Assembly: GCA_001919995.1 (NCBI GenBank)
Contig: MNIY01000152.1
Location: forward strand, 1 to 10,179
Length of the DNA: 10,179 bases
DNA from: Ktedonobacter sp. 13_1_20CM_4_53_11
Lineage (GTDB): Bacteria > Chloroflexota > Ktedonobacteria > Ktedonobacterales > Ktedonobacteraceae
Direction of reading: 5' to 3'
The notes below the pieces were generated by a model. It did no database searches, was not told the origin of the DNA, and saw only the letters and a list, made by a program, of their open reading frames with translations. Positions within the stretch are counted from its first letter, which is position 1, and every line of letters begins with the position of its first letter. Position numbers and translations under genes: made by a program. Below, one piece after another: positions 1 through 7,301 of this stretch.

Positions 1-888
1 ACCTATGTCGATCACGCGCTGGCTCGCGGGCTGAACATCGACGAGTTCGCGCCGCGCCTCTCGTTCTTCTTCGATGTCCATAACGACTTCTTTGAGGAGA
101 TCGCCAAATTCCGCGCCGCGCGACGTCTATGGGCGCGCCTGATGCGCGAACGCTACGGAGCCAAAGATCCGCGTTCCTGGCTGCTGCGCTGTCACGCGCA
201 AACCGCCGGGGTTTCGCTGACCGCCCAGCAGCCGGATAACAATATCGTGCGCACCTCATTGCAAGCCCTGGCCGCGGTGCTCGGCGGCACCAACTCGCTG
301 CATACCAATTCGCTCGACGAAGCCCTGGCGCTGCCCACCGAGAAGGCTGCCCTGCTCGCCCTGCGCACGCAGCAAATCATCGCCTCTGAGAGCGGCGTGG
401 TCAACACGGTCGATCCCCTGGGTGGTTCTTACTTCGTCGAGGCCCTGACCGACCAGACCGAAGAGGCGGCGATGGACTATATCAACCGCGTCGATGCGCT
501 GGGTGGTGTGCTGGCCTGCATCCAGAACGGCTTCTTCCAGCGCGAGATCGCCGAGTCGGCTTATCGCTATCAGCAGGAGGTTGACACTCACAAGCGCACC
601 ATAGTGGGCGTCACCGACTATCTGATGGAAGAGAAGATCAAGGTTCCAACCCTCTACATCGACCGCGTGGGCCAGATGGCCCACCTGGAGCGCCTGGAGC
701 GCGTGCGCAAAGAGCGCGACCAGGACGCGGTGAAGTGCGCACTGGACGAACTGCGCCGCGTCGCCGAGGGTACCGAGAACACCATGCCCGCGATTATCGA
801 GGCGGTCAAGACCTACGCCACGCTGGGCGAGATCATGGATGTCTTCCGCTCAGTCTTCGGCAACTATATGGAGCCAGCAGTGTACTAA
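1..888 (+). CDS. Acyl-CoA mutase large subunit (methylmalonyl-CoA mutase type), C-terminal 295 residues; 5' end outside window
   Basis: The reading frame is open from base 1 to the TAA at 886-888, so the gene starts upstream. The protein matches the second half of the catalytic TIM barrel of methylmalonyl-CoA mutase, an adenosylcobalamin enzyme that interconverts methylmalonyl-CoA and succinyl-CoA. Recognisable family blocks are [73 protein letters not shown] and [13 protein letters not shown]. The chain stops soon after [20 protein letters not shown], without the cobalamin-binding domain (DxHxxG) that follows in single-chain mutases, so the B12 domain must come from a separate small subunit. 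None is encoded downstream in this window. The residues that separate methylmalonyl- from isobutyryl-CoA mutases lie in the missing N-terminal half, so substrate cannot be assigned. Family assignment is firm; the exact substrate is open. Confidence 0.93.
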   Translation, partial: TYVDHALARGLNIDEFAPRLSFFFDVHNDFFEEIAKFRAARRLWARLMRERYGAKDPRSWLLRCHAQTAGVSLTAQQPDNNIVRTSLQALAAVLGGTNSLHTNSLDEALALPTEKAALLALRTQQIIASESGVVNTVDPLGGSYFVEALTDQTEEAAMDYINRVDALGGVLACIQNGFFQREIAESAYRYQQEVDTHKRTIVGVTDYLMEEKIKVPTLYIDRVGQMAHLERLERVRKERDQDAVKCALDELRRVAEGTENTMPAIIEAVKTYATLGEIMDVFRSVFGNYMEPAVY

Positions 889-1000
889 GTGCTTATCCGA
901 AAACTATGTGGTAGAGGAGGCGTCAATATATAAAAGGCGAGAAGGGTCCGTTGGGAATCTTTTCCTCTTCCCTCTCTCAGAGGCTTGAGAACATCCTTTC
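889..1000. other. Convergent intergenic region with an orphan Shine-Dalgarno-like site
   Basis: This is 112 bases between the mutase stop and the tetR stop, which face each other. It holds a strong Shine-Dalgarno-like AGAGGAGG at 913-920, but 7 bases downstream there is ATA TAA instead of a start codon. In many genomes the small cobalamin-binding mutase subunit follows the large one at about this distance, so the site could be a leftover of that gene. No homologous protein is readable after it. No canonical terminator with a T run was found. Confidence 0.4.
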
Positions 1001-1026
1001 TCACTCCTGCACAAAACCAGGAGTGA
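1001..1026. terminator. Perfect 9-bp hairpin at the tetR stop codon
   Basis: TCACTCCTG (1001-1009) and CAGGAGTGA (1018-1026) are perfect reverse complements around an 8-base loop. The stop codon of the minus-strand tetR gene forms the end of the stem. The hairpin sits between two convergent genes, which fits a bidirectional transcription barrier or mRNA end. No T tract follows on either strand, so intrinsic termination is uncertain. Part of the structure is also coding sequence. Confidence 0.35.
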
Positions 1027-1597
1027 AAGACGCCACTCCCTCAGTGACCACTGCCAGAAGAGCATCGGTCATGTGTTCCGCCGACATGGCTTGCGTTTCA
1101 CGACTCCATTGGCCGGCGGCTCCAAAGATGGCCCAACTCGTGGTTACAGCAAGGAGTTCTTTGGAAACGGATCGTGCTGGCTCCGACGTTGGTGCTTGGT
1201 TGAGCCAAGTGACGAAGAGATGATACAGTTCCCGTTGCACAGCCTGTTCAACCAAGGGGTTCAGCGACGCTGATGTAGGACACGTTTGGAACTCTCGAAA
1301 GAACTCCAGGACTGCCCTGATCAGGATGCGTAAGGTTCTTTCTTCCCACTTGGGGGCCAGAGGCAGGTCCTTCGTGACCATCTGTTGAAACTGTTCTTGA
1401 ACGATGCTGTCAAGCAGTTGATATTTGTCTTCAAAGTGGAGATAGAAGGTCGCTCGATTGAGGGTCGCCCGTTCCGCGATGTCCTGGATGCTGATGGCCG
1501 AAAACCCCTTCTCGTGCATCAGCTCCCAGAAAGCTTGCTGTAAGAGGTGACGAGTCCGCTTGACGCGCGGGTCAACCTTCTTGGTGGATGGTCCCAT
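1001..1597 (-). CDS. TetR/AcrR-family transcriptional regulator (198 aa)
   Basis: The N-terminal region has the TetR DNA-binding fold. Residues 10-30 (PRVKRTRHLLQQAFWELMHEK) form helix 1, and residues 33-57 (SAISIQDIAERATLNRATFYLHFEDK) are the helix-turn-helix with the typical ATFYLHFEDK recognition end. The C-terminal two thirds is a poorly conserved ligand and dimerisation domain, so the inducer cannot be predicted. Length (198 aa) is normal for the family. The start ATG at 1597 is supported by AGGAGAGG at 1603-1610 in the minus-strand leader. The gene is divergent from a yceI-family gene 221 bases away and convergent with the mutase gene. A twin palindrome directly upstream of the ribosome binding site suggests that it represses itself. 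The target beyond itself could be the yceI gene, but that is inference. Confidence 0.92.
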   Translation of the reverse strand: MGPSTKKVDPRVKRTRHLLQQAFWELMHEKGFSAISIQDIAERATLNRATFYLHFEDKYQLLDSIVQEQFQQMVTKDLPLAPKWEERTLRILIRAVLEFFREFQTCPTSASLNPLVEQAVQRELYHLFVTWLNQAPTSEPARSVSKELLAVTTSWAIFGAAGQWSRETQAMSAEHMTDALLAVVTEGVASFTPGFVQE

Positions 1598-1610
1598 TGA
1601 ATCCTCTCCT

Positions 1611-1657
1611 CGACGAGGTGATCACCTTTCCTTTTGCGAAAGCTGATCACCTCGTCG
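1611..1657. promoter_or_regulatory. Twin palindromic operator in the tetR leader
   Basis: A perfect 12-bp palindrome AGGTGATCACCT (1616-1627) is followed 25 bp away, centre to centre, by AGCTGATCACCT (1641-1652), which is palindromic except for one base pair. The two are also arms of a larger inverted repeat: CGACGAGGTGATCA (1611-1624) and TGATCACCTCGTCG (1644-1657) are perfect 14-bp complements. CTTTC/GAAAG continue the stem inside after one mismatch. The block abuts the tetR ribosome binding site. Short palindromes in a tetR leader are typical binding sites for the regulator itself, so this is the likely autoregulatory operator. The hairpin form in the mRNA is an alternative role. Confidence 0.65.
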
Positions 1658-1723
1658 CTGCATGTTTCCAACACTTTCTTGCCAGTGTGGCTTAGTCAAC
1701 AAAAGCCAGGTTTTGCGTATTGC

Positions 1724-1754
1724 TTGTGCGGGAATTACCCTGTACCATTATAAC
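1724..1754 (+). promoter_or_regulatory. Possible promoter of the yceI-family gene
   Basis: TTGTGC at 1724-1729 resembles a -35 box, and TATAAC at 1749-1754 resembles a -10 box with a 19-bp spacer. CATTAT at 1746-1751 would give 16 bp. The match is modest and no consensus for this organism is known. It lies about 65 bases upstream of the yceI start and just ahead of a direct repeat that could bind a regulator. Confidence 0.3.
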
Positions 1755-1755
1755 T

Positions 1756-1789
1756 AACGGCTGCCGACAAAGCAACGGTTGCCGAGAAA
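1756..1789 (+). repeat. 18-bp-period direct repeat in the yceI leader
   Basis: AACGGCTGCCGACAAA (1756-1771) and AACGGTTGCCGAGAAA (1774-1789) match at 14 of 16 positions and lie 18 bp apart. Each unit contains a CGG-N3-CCG half-palindrome. The repeat lies between the putative -10 box and the yceI ribosome binding site, where it could serve as an activator or repressor site or be an accidental duplication. Confidence 0.5.
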
Positions 1790-1818
1790 CTAACAGATGA
1801 TAACGAAGGAGTCTTTCA

Positions 1819-2367
1819 ATGTCCTGGGAAATTGATGCTATTCATTCACACGTTTCGTTCGCGGTCCGATACCTGATGGTGAGTACGGTACGTGGGCGGT
1901 TTAATAGGATGCGTGGTCAGATCCACATCGATGAGAGCCAACCAGCCAACTCCTGGGTCGAAGCCGAAGTTGATGTCGCAACCGTTGATACCCAGAATGA
2001 ACAGCGGGATGCCCATTTACGCGCAGCCGATTTCTTTGAGGCGGACACCTATCCGACCATCACCTTCAAGAGCACGAAGGTTGAGGCGGTTTCCGGCCAG
2101 GAGTACCGGGTGACAGGGGATTTCACCATGCATGGAGTCACGAAATCGGTCACCTTTGACGTGGAATACGGGGGCCAGAGTAATATGGCGGGGCCACGCG
2201 TCGGCCTGACGGCAACAACAAAGATCAACCGCAAAGACTTTGGTCTCAGCTTTGGTGCTATCATCGAGGCTGGTCAGGTAGCTCTGGGTGAAATCGTCAC
2301 GATCGAGATCGACGTGGAAGCGACGACGCAGTCAGCTCCCGCTCAAGCGGTAGAAACAGCTCAATAA
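1819..2367 (+). CDS. YceI-family protein, cytosolic form (182 aa)
   Basis: The protein has the YceI lipocalin-like beta-barrel pattern throughout. It opens with SWEIDAIHSHVSFAVRYLMV and STVRGRF, then DAHLRAADFFEADTYPTITF, then VTGDFTMHGVTKSVTFDVEY, and ends with INRKDFGLSFGA. Structurally known members bind long isoprenoid-type lipids in the barrel, but the biological role of most YceI proteins is unknown. Length is normal. Unlike E. coli YceI there is no signal peptide, so it should stay in the cytoplasm. The tail after IEIDVEA is a short Ala/Gln/Thr-rich extension. AAGGAG at 1806-1811, 7 bases before the ATG, fixes the start. It is transcribed away from the tetR gene and is a candidate target of that regulator. 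Confidence 0.93.
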   Translation: MSWEIDAIHSHVSFAVRYLMVSTVRGRFNRMRGQIHIDESQPANSWVEAEVDVATVDTQNEQRDAHLRAADFFEADTYPTITFKSTKVEAVSGQEYRVTGDFTMHGVTKSVTFDVEYGGQSNMAGPRVGLTATTKINRKDFGLSFGAIIEAGQVALGEIVTIEIDVEATTQSAPAQAVETAQ

Positions 2368-2372
2368 GCTTC

Positions 2373-2397
2373 CCCTCCATCGCATGCGAGAGGAGGG
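2373..2397 (+). terminator. Stem-loop after the yceI stop, possible terminator
   Basis: CCCTCC (2373-2378) pairs with GGAGGG (2392-2397), and the enclosed TCGCATGCGA (2380-2389) is itself palindromic, giving a stem with a small internal bulge. It starts 5 bases after the yceI stop. The sequence after it is pyrimidine-rich but lacks a solid T run, so a rho-independent terminator is only possible. The rest of 2398-2499, up to the convergent regulator's stop, shows nothing recognisable. Confidence 0.4.
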
Positions 2398-2499
2398 CGT
2401 CCTCGCTTTCCTTCACCTTGCCTGTGCTCAATTGATCTTTGCCAAAATCCTGGTTTCACGAGGCCTCCCATAGCTCGTCAGCCTGCAGTACCAGACGCC

Positions 2500-4674
2500 T
2501 CAAGACCCGCCCTGCTCCGCCTGGTCTTGCGGGACCTGGGTGGCGAGACGGTGGGCTTGCTGCAAGACCTGTCGGATCGGTGGCCCAGCCAGAAAGCGTG
2601 CACGCAGTGTCTCATCCTTGATGCCCTCTGCCAGCCCCTGGATGATCCTCGCTGCCTCCCCAAAGGCCGTGCGCGCTTGCACCGGATCGCCCCCGGCCTC
2701 ATACAGCCTTCCCAATGCCGCCTGGACCTGCCAGCGTTCTCCCGGCAAGCCAAGGTCTACGGCTATCTGGGCCGCCTCGCGCAAGTGGCCGATGGCCTGC
2801 TCGCTGTGCCCATCCCACGCTGCCAAGACTGCCAACGAGCGCAGGTAGGGTATACGGTAGCGAGGGTAAGATCCCACACGTTCCCCCAGTCGCTGCACTT
2901 CTGCTCGCGCTTGCCTCTCATCCCCCCCACGCAGGAAGGCTTCCGTTTCATACTGACGGCAGAAATCCAGCGGGATCAATGCCACATCCTGGCTCTTACG
3001 TACGGTGATCGTCTCCAAGGCATAGCGGTAGGCTCGTTCCCACTCCCCTGCCAGGGCACAGTTCATACACAGCTGAGTCAGGACGGGCACGCGAAAGGGT
3101 CCGAAGCCTAGTCTCTCTACAATAGCTTCTTCCTCTTCAAGAGCACTGCGTGCCTCTTCCCACTGCTGCACGGCTTGATACGTACTCCCCAGGGCAATGA
3201 GAAAGCCCTGGAAGATTACCGTCAGAGGAAGGGTCCGTGCCGGCGGGATGGCGTGTTGCATGAGCGCCTCCTCATAAGCCCCCGCTTCCAGCAATACAAA
3301 TGTGAGGTAGGTCGTACTGATGACTTGTACCCAGTCGTTCTTGATCTCTTGCGAGAGCGCGAGCGCCCTGCGGCCACTGCGGATGCTATTGTGCACCTGC
3401 CCACTATGCACTTGCGCGAAAGCGAGCAGTCCCCAGCACGCAGCTTCTGTCGCTCGATTCGTCAAGGGTTGGGTGGGTGACGCGCCAATGCTAAAGAGTG
3501 CAAGTGAAAGCGCTCCCGAAGCGGTCGGCTCGTTGCCGAGTGTTGCATACAGCGCCAGGGCCGCTTCCAGACAGTGCATAGCCTCTTGAAAGTCTCCCAC
3601 ACGAAGATGGATCCATCCAAGCAAGGAGAGATTTCTTGCCTCCAGTTCCTTGTCGTTGCTTGCTCGCGCCAGTGCTAGCGCACGCTCGTCATGAGGCAAG
3701 GCCCTCTTCAGATCCCCCCACCCGACGGCATTTATCTGTGCCAGGTTCCACTCCGTTTCCGCCAGCGCTCGCTGATCGGAACTGGACTGGGCTATGTGCC
3801 AGGCTTGCTCCAGCAGCGCTTGCACCTGTGACCTGTCCTGCGACTGTTGCACCGCCAGGATCGCCAGGCGGTTGAGGGTCATGCTGGCCAGCGCGGCCAG
3901 CTGGTGCTGCTTCGCATAGGCTAACAGCTCTTCATAGGCCTGCTGGGCCGGCTGCCAGGCGTTCTGCAAGGTATAGGCCCGCCCCAAGTGGGCGTAGAGG
4001 TGTTCGACCTCCGCGGCCGACAGCACGGTCTGCATCGGCTGGGGCTGCTGGAGCAAGGCGCGCGCCTGGTGGTAGTGCCTGATGGCGTCTGCGACAGCAA
4101 AGACGGCCATCGCCTCATCCCCGGCCTGCACGCTATAGCGAGAGGTGGCCTCGGCCTCCCCCGAGGCCCTGGCATGATAGGCCAGCTCCGAGGCCTGCGC
4201 TCCCTCGCTCTCCAGTCTGGCCAGGGCGCGCTGGTGCAAGACCTGTCGCCGTGCCTCCCCCAGTTCGGTGTAGACCACTTCGCGCATCAGGTCATGGGCG
4301 AAGCGATACGTGCCCGGTCGGCCTGTTCCGGCCCCCTCCTCGCGCAAGATACCACTGCCTTCGGCCTCCTCCAGGGCCTCGACGCCTGCCTGCACCTCCA
4401 CCTGGGCCACCTGCCACAGCAGCTTCGCGCTCGCCTGATCGCCCAGCACGGCGCTCGCCCTGACCAGTTGACGCGTAGCCAGGGCGAGCTTTCCCAGGCG
4501 CCCCTGGATCAGCGCGCGCACCGAGGGCGGCAACAGCTCGTGCCGGGACCGCTCCTGGGCGAGGGCTGCGGCCATCTCCTGCGTCGGCTCCAGCCGCCAG
4601 CTGCCATCGACAGTCAGCCGTGGCACCAGCCACTGCCGCTCTCGCAACAGCTTGAGCGTCTCCAGCAGGTACAA
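2500..4674 (-). pseudogene. C-terminal part of a BTAD-AAA-TPR transcriptional regulator (ATPase end plus TPR array)
   Basis: This 724-residue frame continues the ATPase-containing frame upstream (4614-5720) after a one-base frameshift in the C tract at 4681-4686. It opens with YLLETLKLLRERQ, the normal sequel to LFAQTGGQPL in AAA_16/NB-ARC-like regulator ATPases. After a winged-helix-like section come many Ala/Leu-rich helical hairpins of TPR type, for example GRAYTLQNAWQPAQQAYEEL, EARNLSLLGWIHLRVGDFQE and ALGRLYEAGGDPVQARTAF. The end, RARFLAGPPIRQVLQQAHRL, is a typical family terminus with no C-terminal LuxR helix-turn-helix. Such proteins are STAND-type signal-responsive activators. The TTG at 4674 is only a nominal start; it has no independent support, so this piece is probably not made alone unless the frameshift is bypassed or is a sequencing error. 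Confidence 0.8.
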
Positions 4675-5720
4675 CGGCTGCCCCCCGTCTGCGCAAACAG
4701 GAAGTCACCCAGCCCCACCAGCGCCGTCTCTGCCTCCTGCGCAGGCGCTCGCTCTGGTTCTGCTCGGGAGGGTCGAGCAGTGATGTGCTCACGCGGCTCC
4801 CTCTCCCGCCTCGTGCCCTGCTCCCCTTCCCCGGCAATGGCCTGCACCAGGTGGAGGGTCTCGGCCTGGCTCAGCGGCTGCAACGGCACCCGGCTGACCG
4901 GCAGGTCCCGTCCCAGGTCGACCAACTGCGTGGAAAGCTGTGGGTTGAGCTCTACCTCTTCACGGCGCACGGTCTCCAGCAGCAGCACGCGGCTGCCATG
5001 CCCCTTCCAGTAGCGTGCCAGATAGCGCAGCAGATCGAGGGAGGCTCCATCCAGCCAGTGCAGGTCCTCGAGCAGCAGCACCAGTGCCGAGCGTTGTGCC
5101 AGGGCGTCCAACAGACGCGCCACCGCTTCAAACAGCCGCAGCTTGGCCGAGAGCTCATCCTGGGTGGGAGCCGGCAGGTCAGGATAGCGCACGCGCAGCT
5201 CCGGCAGGAGGCGGGAGAGTTCGGCCAGCCACAGGCCCTCCAACAGGCCCTCCGGCGCGTTTTCCGCTTCCAAGCGAGGCCCAATGGCCTCCACCAGCGG
5301 CTGATAGGGCAGCCGTCCCCCCATCTCGAAAGCTTGACCACTGAGCACTTCGGCGCCCTGGGCCCTGGCCCAGGCCACAAACTCCGTGGCCAGCCGCGTT
5401 TTGCCGATGCCAGCTTCGCCTTCTATGAGTACGACCTGCGGCTGGCCACCCCGCGCCCGCTGAAAGCTCGCGACGAGCTGGCGGAAGGCCGCGGCCCGTC
5501 CGATGAGTGGGGCCACCAGTTCGCTTGGCGGCTGGCTCTGCGACGTGGCGCGACGGGCAGGCCGGTTCCCCAGGCTCGCCGCGCTGGCACGCATCTGCTC
5601 AGCCAGGGCGAGCGTGTCCGCCGACGGTTTGACGCGCAACTCCTCGGCCAGTTTCGCCCGGCAGGTGACGTACACTTGCCAGGCGGCCGCCGGGTCTCCC
5701 AGCGCCAGATGCACGCGCAT
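4614..5720 (-). pseudogene. Central part of the same regulator: end of BTAD domain and AAA ATPase core
   Basis: The frame begins inside the bacterial transcriptional activator domain: MRVHLALGDPAAAWQVYVTC, then RAKLAEELRVKPSADTLALA. After a linker and PLIGRAAAFRQL comes the ATPase, with Walker A GEAGIGKT at about residues 101-108 and Walker B SALVLLLEDLHWLDG at about 211-225. The frame agrees with the family up to T345 (LFAQTGG) and then runs into 21 unrelated residues rich in Cys and Arg before its stop at 4614. This marks a one-base loss in the G6 run of the coding strand. The apparent ATG start is internal to the domain: the preceding codons ALDRLSEEAYRRL (5721-5760) are in frame and belong to the same protein. 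BTAD proteins bind DNA through an N-terminal winged helix, which is missing here. Confidence 0.82.
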
Positions 5721-5911
5721 CAGGCGGCGATACGCCTCCTCCGAAAGCCTATCGAGCGCCAGCCAGCGCGTGAGGGTGAGGCGGGCCGGTGCTGCACCTG
5801 GGTGGCCAGGGCGCGGCCCTGCGGCTCAGCGGGGAGCATGGCCAGCGCCTGGGTCTCTTTCCAGGCCTGCTGCACCAGGTCCAGGTCCAGCTCGAGGGGG
5901 GCCTGGGGGTC
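5721..5911 (-). pseudogene. 5' remnant of the regulator's BTAD domain, frameshifted and cut by the IS
   Basis: On the minus strand, from 5911 inward, one frame reads DPQAPLELDLDLVQQAWKET and then QALAMLPAEPQGRALATQVQ. Downstream the homologous frame is the next one: LTLTRWLALDRLSEEAYRRL leading into the main ATPase frame. The frames join if one C is restored at 5780-5781 (coding strand GCCTCACC to GCCCTCACC), giving RPALTLTRWLALD. The sequence stops being regulator-like exactly at the IS end. An in-frame TAA at 5914-5912 inside the terminal repeat precedes the remnant. The DNA-binding winged helix and the start of the BTAD domain are lost, so the gene has no normal start. Confidence 0.72.
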
Positions 5912-5933
5912 TTACAAGTATAGGTTTTTTGGG
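5911..5933 (+). repeat. Left terminal inverted repeat of the IS
   Basis: This 23-bp sequence starting CTTACAAGTATAGG is the perfect reverse complement of 7313-7335. It marks the exact border with the broken regulator gene. The match ends at 5934 on the inside and at 5910 on the outside. Confidence 0.93.
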
Positions 5934-6013
5934 GGAAAGAGAAGGCAAGACGAGAAGTATCTGCTATGCTCATGAGGAAATGAATACCAACCTCATCAGC
6001 AAGGAGAAAGCCC

Positions 6014-6124
6014 ATGTCTTGCCAGGATCGATTATCGTCATGGAAACAGGAAGTGTCAACCGCCTTTGCGCATTTGAGTCAAGCGCAGGTGGTCGGGTTA
6101 GTGCGTCTTCCGCGCAGGCATCGC
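6014..6124 (+). pseudogene. N-terminal portion of the IS transposase, in a different frame from the rest
   Basis: ATG at 6014 is preceded by AAGGAG at 6001-6006 with 7 bases of spacing, by far the best start signal in the element. It encodes MSCQDRLSSWKQEVSTAFAH and LSQAQVVGLV, a plausible transposase N-terminus. After about 6104 the frame turns into an Arg-rich sequence (RLPRRHRLDRE), while family-like coding continues in the +1 frame (AGIALTGSSGIDQISALLAQ). Dropping one base near 6104 joins the two into a protein of about 428 residues, the normal size for IS4 transposases. It is therefore a frameshift mutation, a programmed shift or a sequencing error. A hairpin (ATGAGG 5972-5977, CCTCAT 5991-5996) lies just before the ribosome binding site. 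Confidence 0.7.
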
Positions 6125-6125
6125 C

Positions 6126-7301
6126 TTGACCGGGAGCAGCGGGATCGATCAAATCAGTGCTCTCCTGGCTCAGGTGTTGGAGCAGAAAGAGAGAAGCGTG
6201 TTCCAACGGCTGCGCGAGTGGTATCTGGATGCCGCCCACAAGCGTGGGGATCAGCGCCGTGACCTGGAGGTGAGTACGTGTTTGGGGCCCCTGTTGCGTT
6301 GGATTATCCTGCGATGGGCGGCCCAGGAGCGACGCCTGGCTTTGGCGCTGGATGCCAGCACGCTAGCGGATCGCTGGACGGTGCTCTCCATCAGTGTGCT
6401 GATCCGCGGCTGTGCCATTCCCGTGGCCTGGAAAGTGATCGGGGCGCATGCCAAGGGCTCGTGGCGTCCGGACTGGGAAGGGTTGTTGGAGCGCTTGCAG
6501 GGCAGTGTGCCCGCTGACTGGGAAGTGCTGGGGCTGGCGGATCGCGGCCTGTATGCCAGGTGGCTCTATACGGCCATTGTGGCCTGTGGCTGGCAGCCAT
6601 TCTTGCGCATTAATCTGGCGGTCAAGGCCCGTGCCGTTGGGGAAGAGGCCTTTGACTGGATCAGTCGCTGGGTGCCTGCGCCTGGGACGAAGTGGCAAGG
6701 CGTGGTGGAGTGTTTTGCCCAGCAGAAGAGCCGACTGTGTTGCACGTTGCTGATGCAGTGGGAAGTGGGTTATGAGCATCCATGGATCGTGCTCACCGAT
6801 CTGGCTCCTGCGGAGGCCAATGTGGCGTGGTATGGCTTGCGAGTGTGGATTGAAGCGGGCTTCAAGGATGTCAAGGGCGGAGGCTTGGGCTGGCATCACA
6901 GCAAGATGCGCGATGCCGGGCGGGTGGAGCGACTCTGGCTGGCCATGGCGGTGGCGATGGTATGGATGGTGGGTGTAGGCAGTCACGCTGACAGCCAGCG
7001 CCCCGTAGCCTGCTTCGAGCAGTTGCCCCAGAGGCATATCGCCCGCCAGCGCCTGCAACGAGCGCCGACCCAACCGCCGCTAAGCCGCTTAAGTTGTCTG
7101 CAACGCGGGCGGCTGGTGCTGCTGGCGGCCTTGTTCAAAGCCGAGCCTTTGCCGCTGGTCAGGTTGGTGCCCGAACCCTGGCCCCAGACCCTCACGCCTC
7201 CCAAGCCAGGCCCCAAGTCGTCGCAGCAGCGCCAGCGACAGAAAAGACGGGAGCGCAAAAAGCGGCAGAAGGCGGCTCACCATCGCAAAACTGCGGCTTA
7301 G
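6126..7301 (+). CDS. IS4-family DDE transposase, main reading frame (391 aa from TTG)
   Basis: The catalytic DDE residues are visible: D76 in LALALDAST, D139 in LGLADRGLYARW, and E243 in YGLRVWIEAGFKDVK. The last motif fits the IS4-family YREK signature exactly (Y236-x2-R239-x3-E243-x6-K250). The C-terminus is a very basic tail (QRQRQKRRERKKRQKAAHH) typical of nucleic-acid-binding ends. TTG at 6126 is the first possible start in this frame, but it has no good ribosome binding site. The real start is probably ATG 6014 in the preceding frame, cut off by a frameshift near 6104. The protein would catalyse cut-and-paste transposition of the element if full length. The stop TAG (7299-7301) overlaps the TAA that ends the truncated recombinase frame on the other strand. 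Confidence 0.88.
   Translation: MTGSSGIDQISALLAQVLEQKERSVFQRLREWYLDAAHKRGDQRRDLEVSTCLGPLLRWIILRWAAQERRLALALDASTLADRWTVLSISVLIRGCAIPVAWKVIGAHAKGSWRPDWEGLLERLQGSVPADWEVLGLADRGLYARWLYTAIVACGWQPFLRINLAVKARAVGEEAFDWISRWVPAPGTKWQGVVECFAQQKSRLCCTLLMQWEVGYEHPWIVLTDLAPAEANVAWYGLRVWIEAGFKDVKGGGLGWHHSKMRDAGRVERLWLAMAVAMVWMVGVGSHADSQRPVACFEQLPQRHIARQRLQRAPTQPPLSRLSCLQRGRLVLLAALFKAEPLPLVRLVPEPWPQTLTPPKPGPKSSQQRQRQKRRERKKRQKAAHHRKTAA

Noticed and set aside
3988..5975. Long plus-strand open frames (341 and 396 codons) across the regulator gene
   Set aside because: They are antisense to well-recognised BTAD/ATPase/TPR coding sequence. Their translations are rich in Arg, Gln, Pro and Leu without any domain, as expected for shadow frames in GC-rich DNA.
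6363..7073. 236-codon minus-strand frame inside the IS
   Set aside because: It is antisense to the DDE transposase, has no ribosome binding site and is rich in His and Pro; it is a shadow frame.
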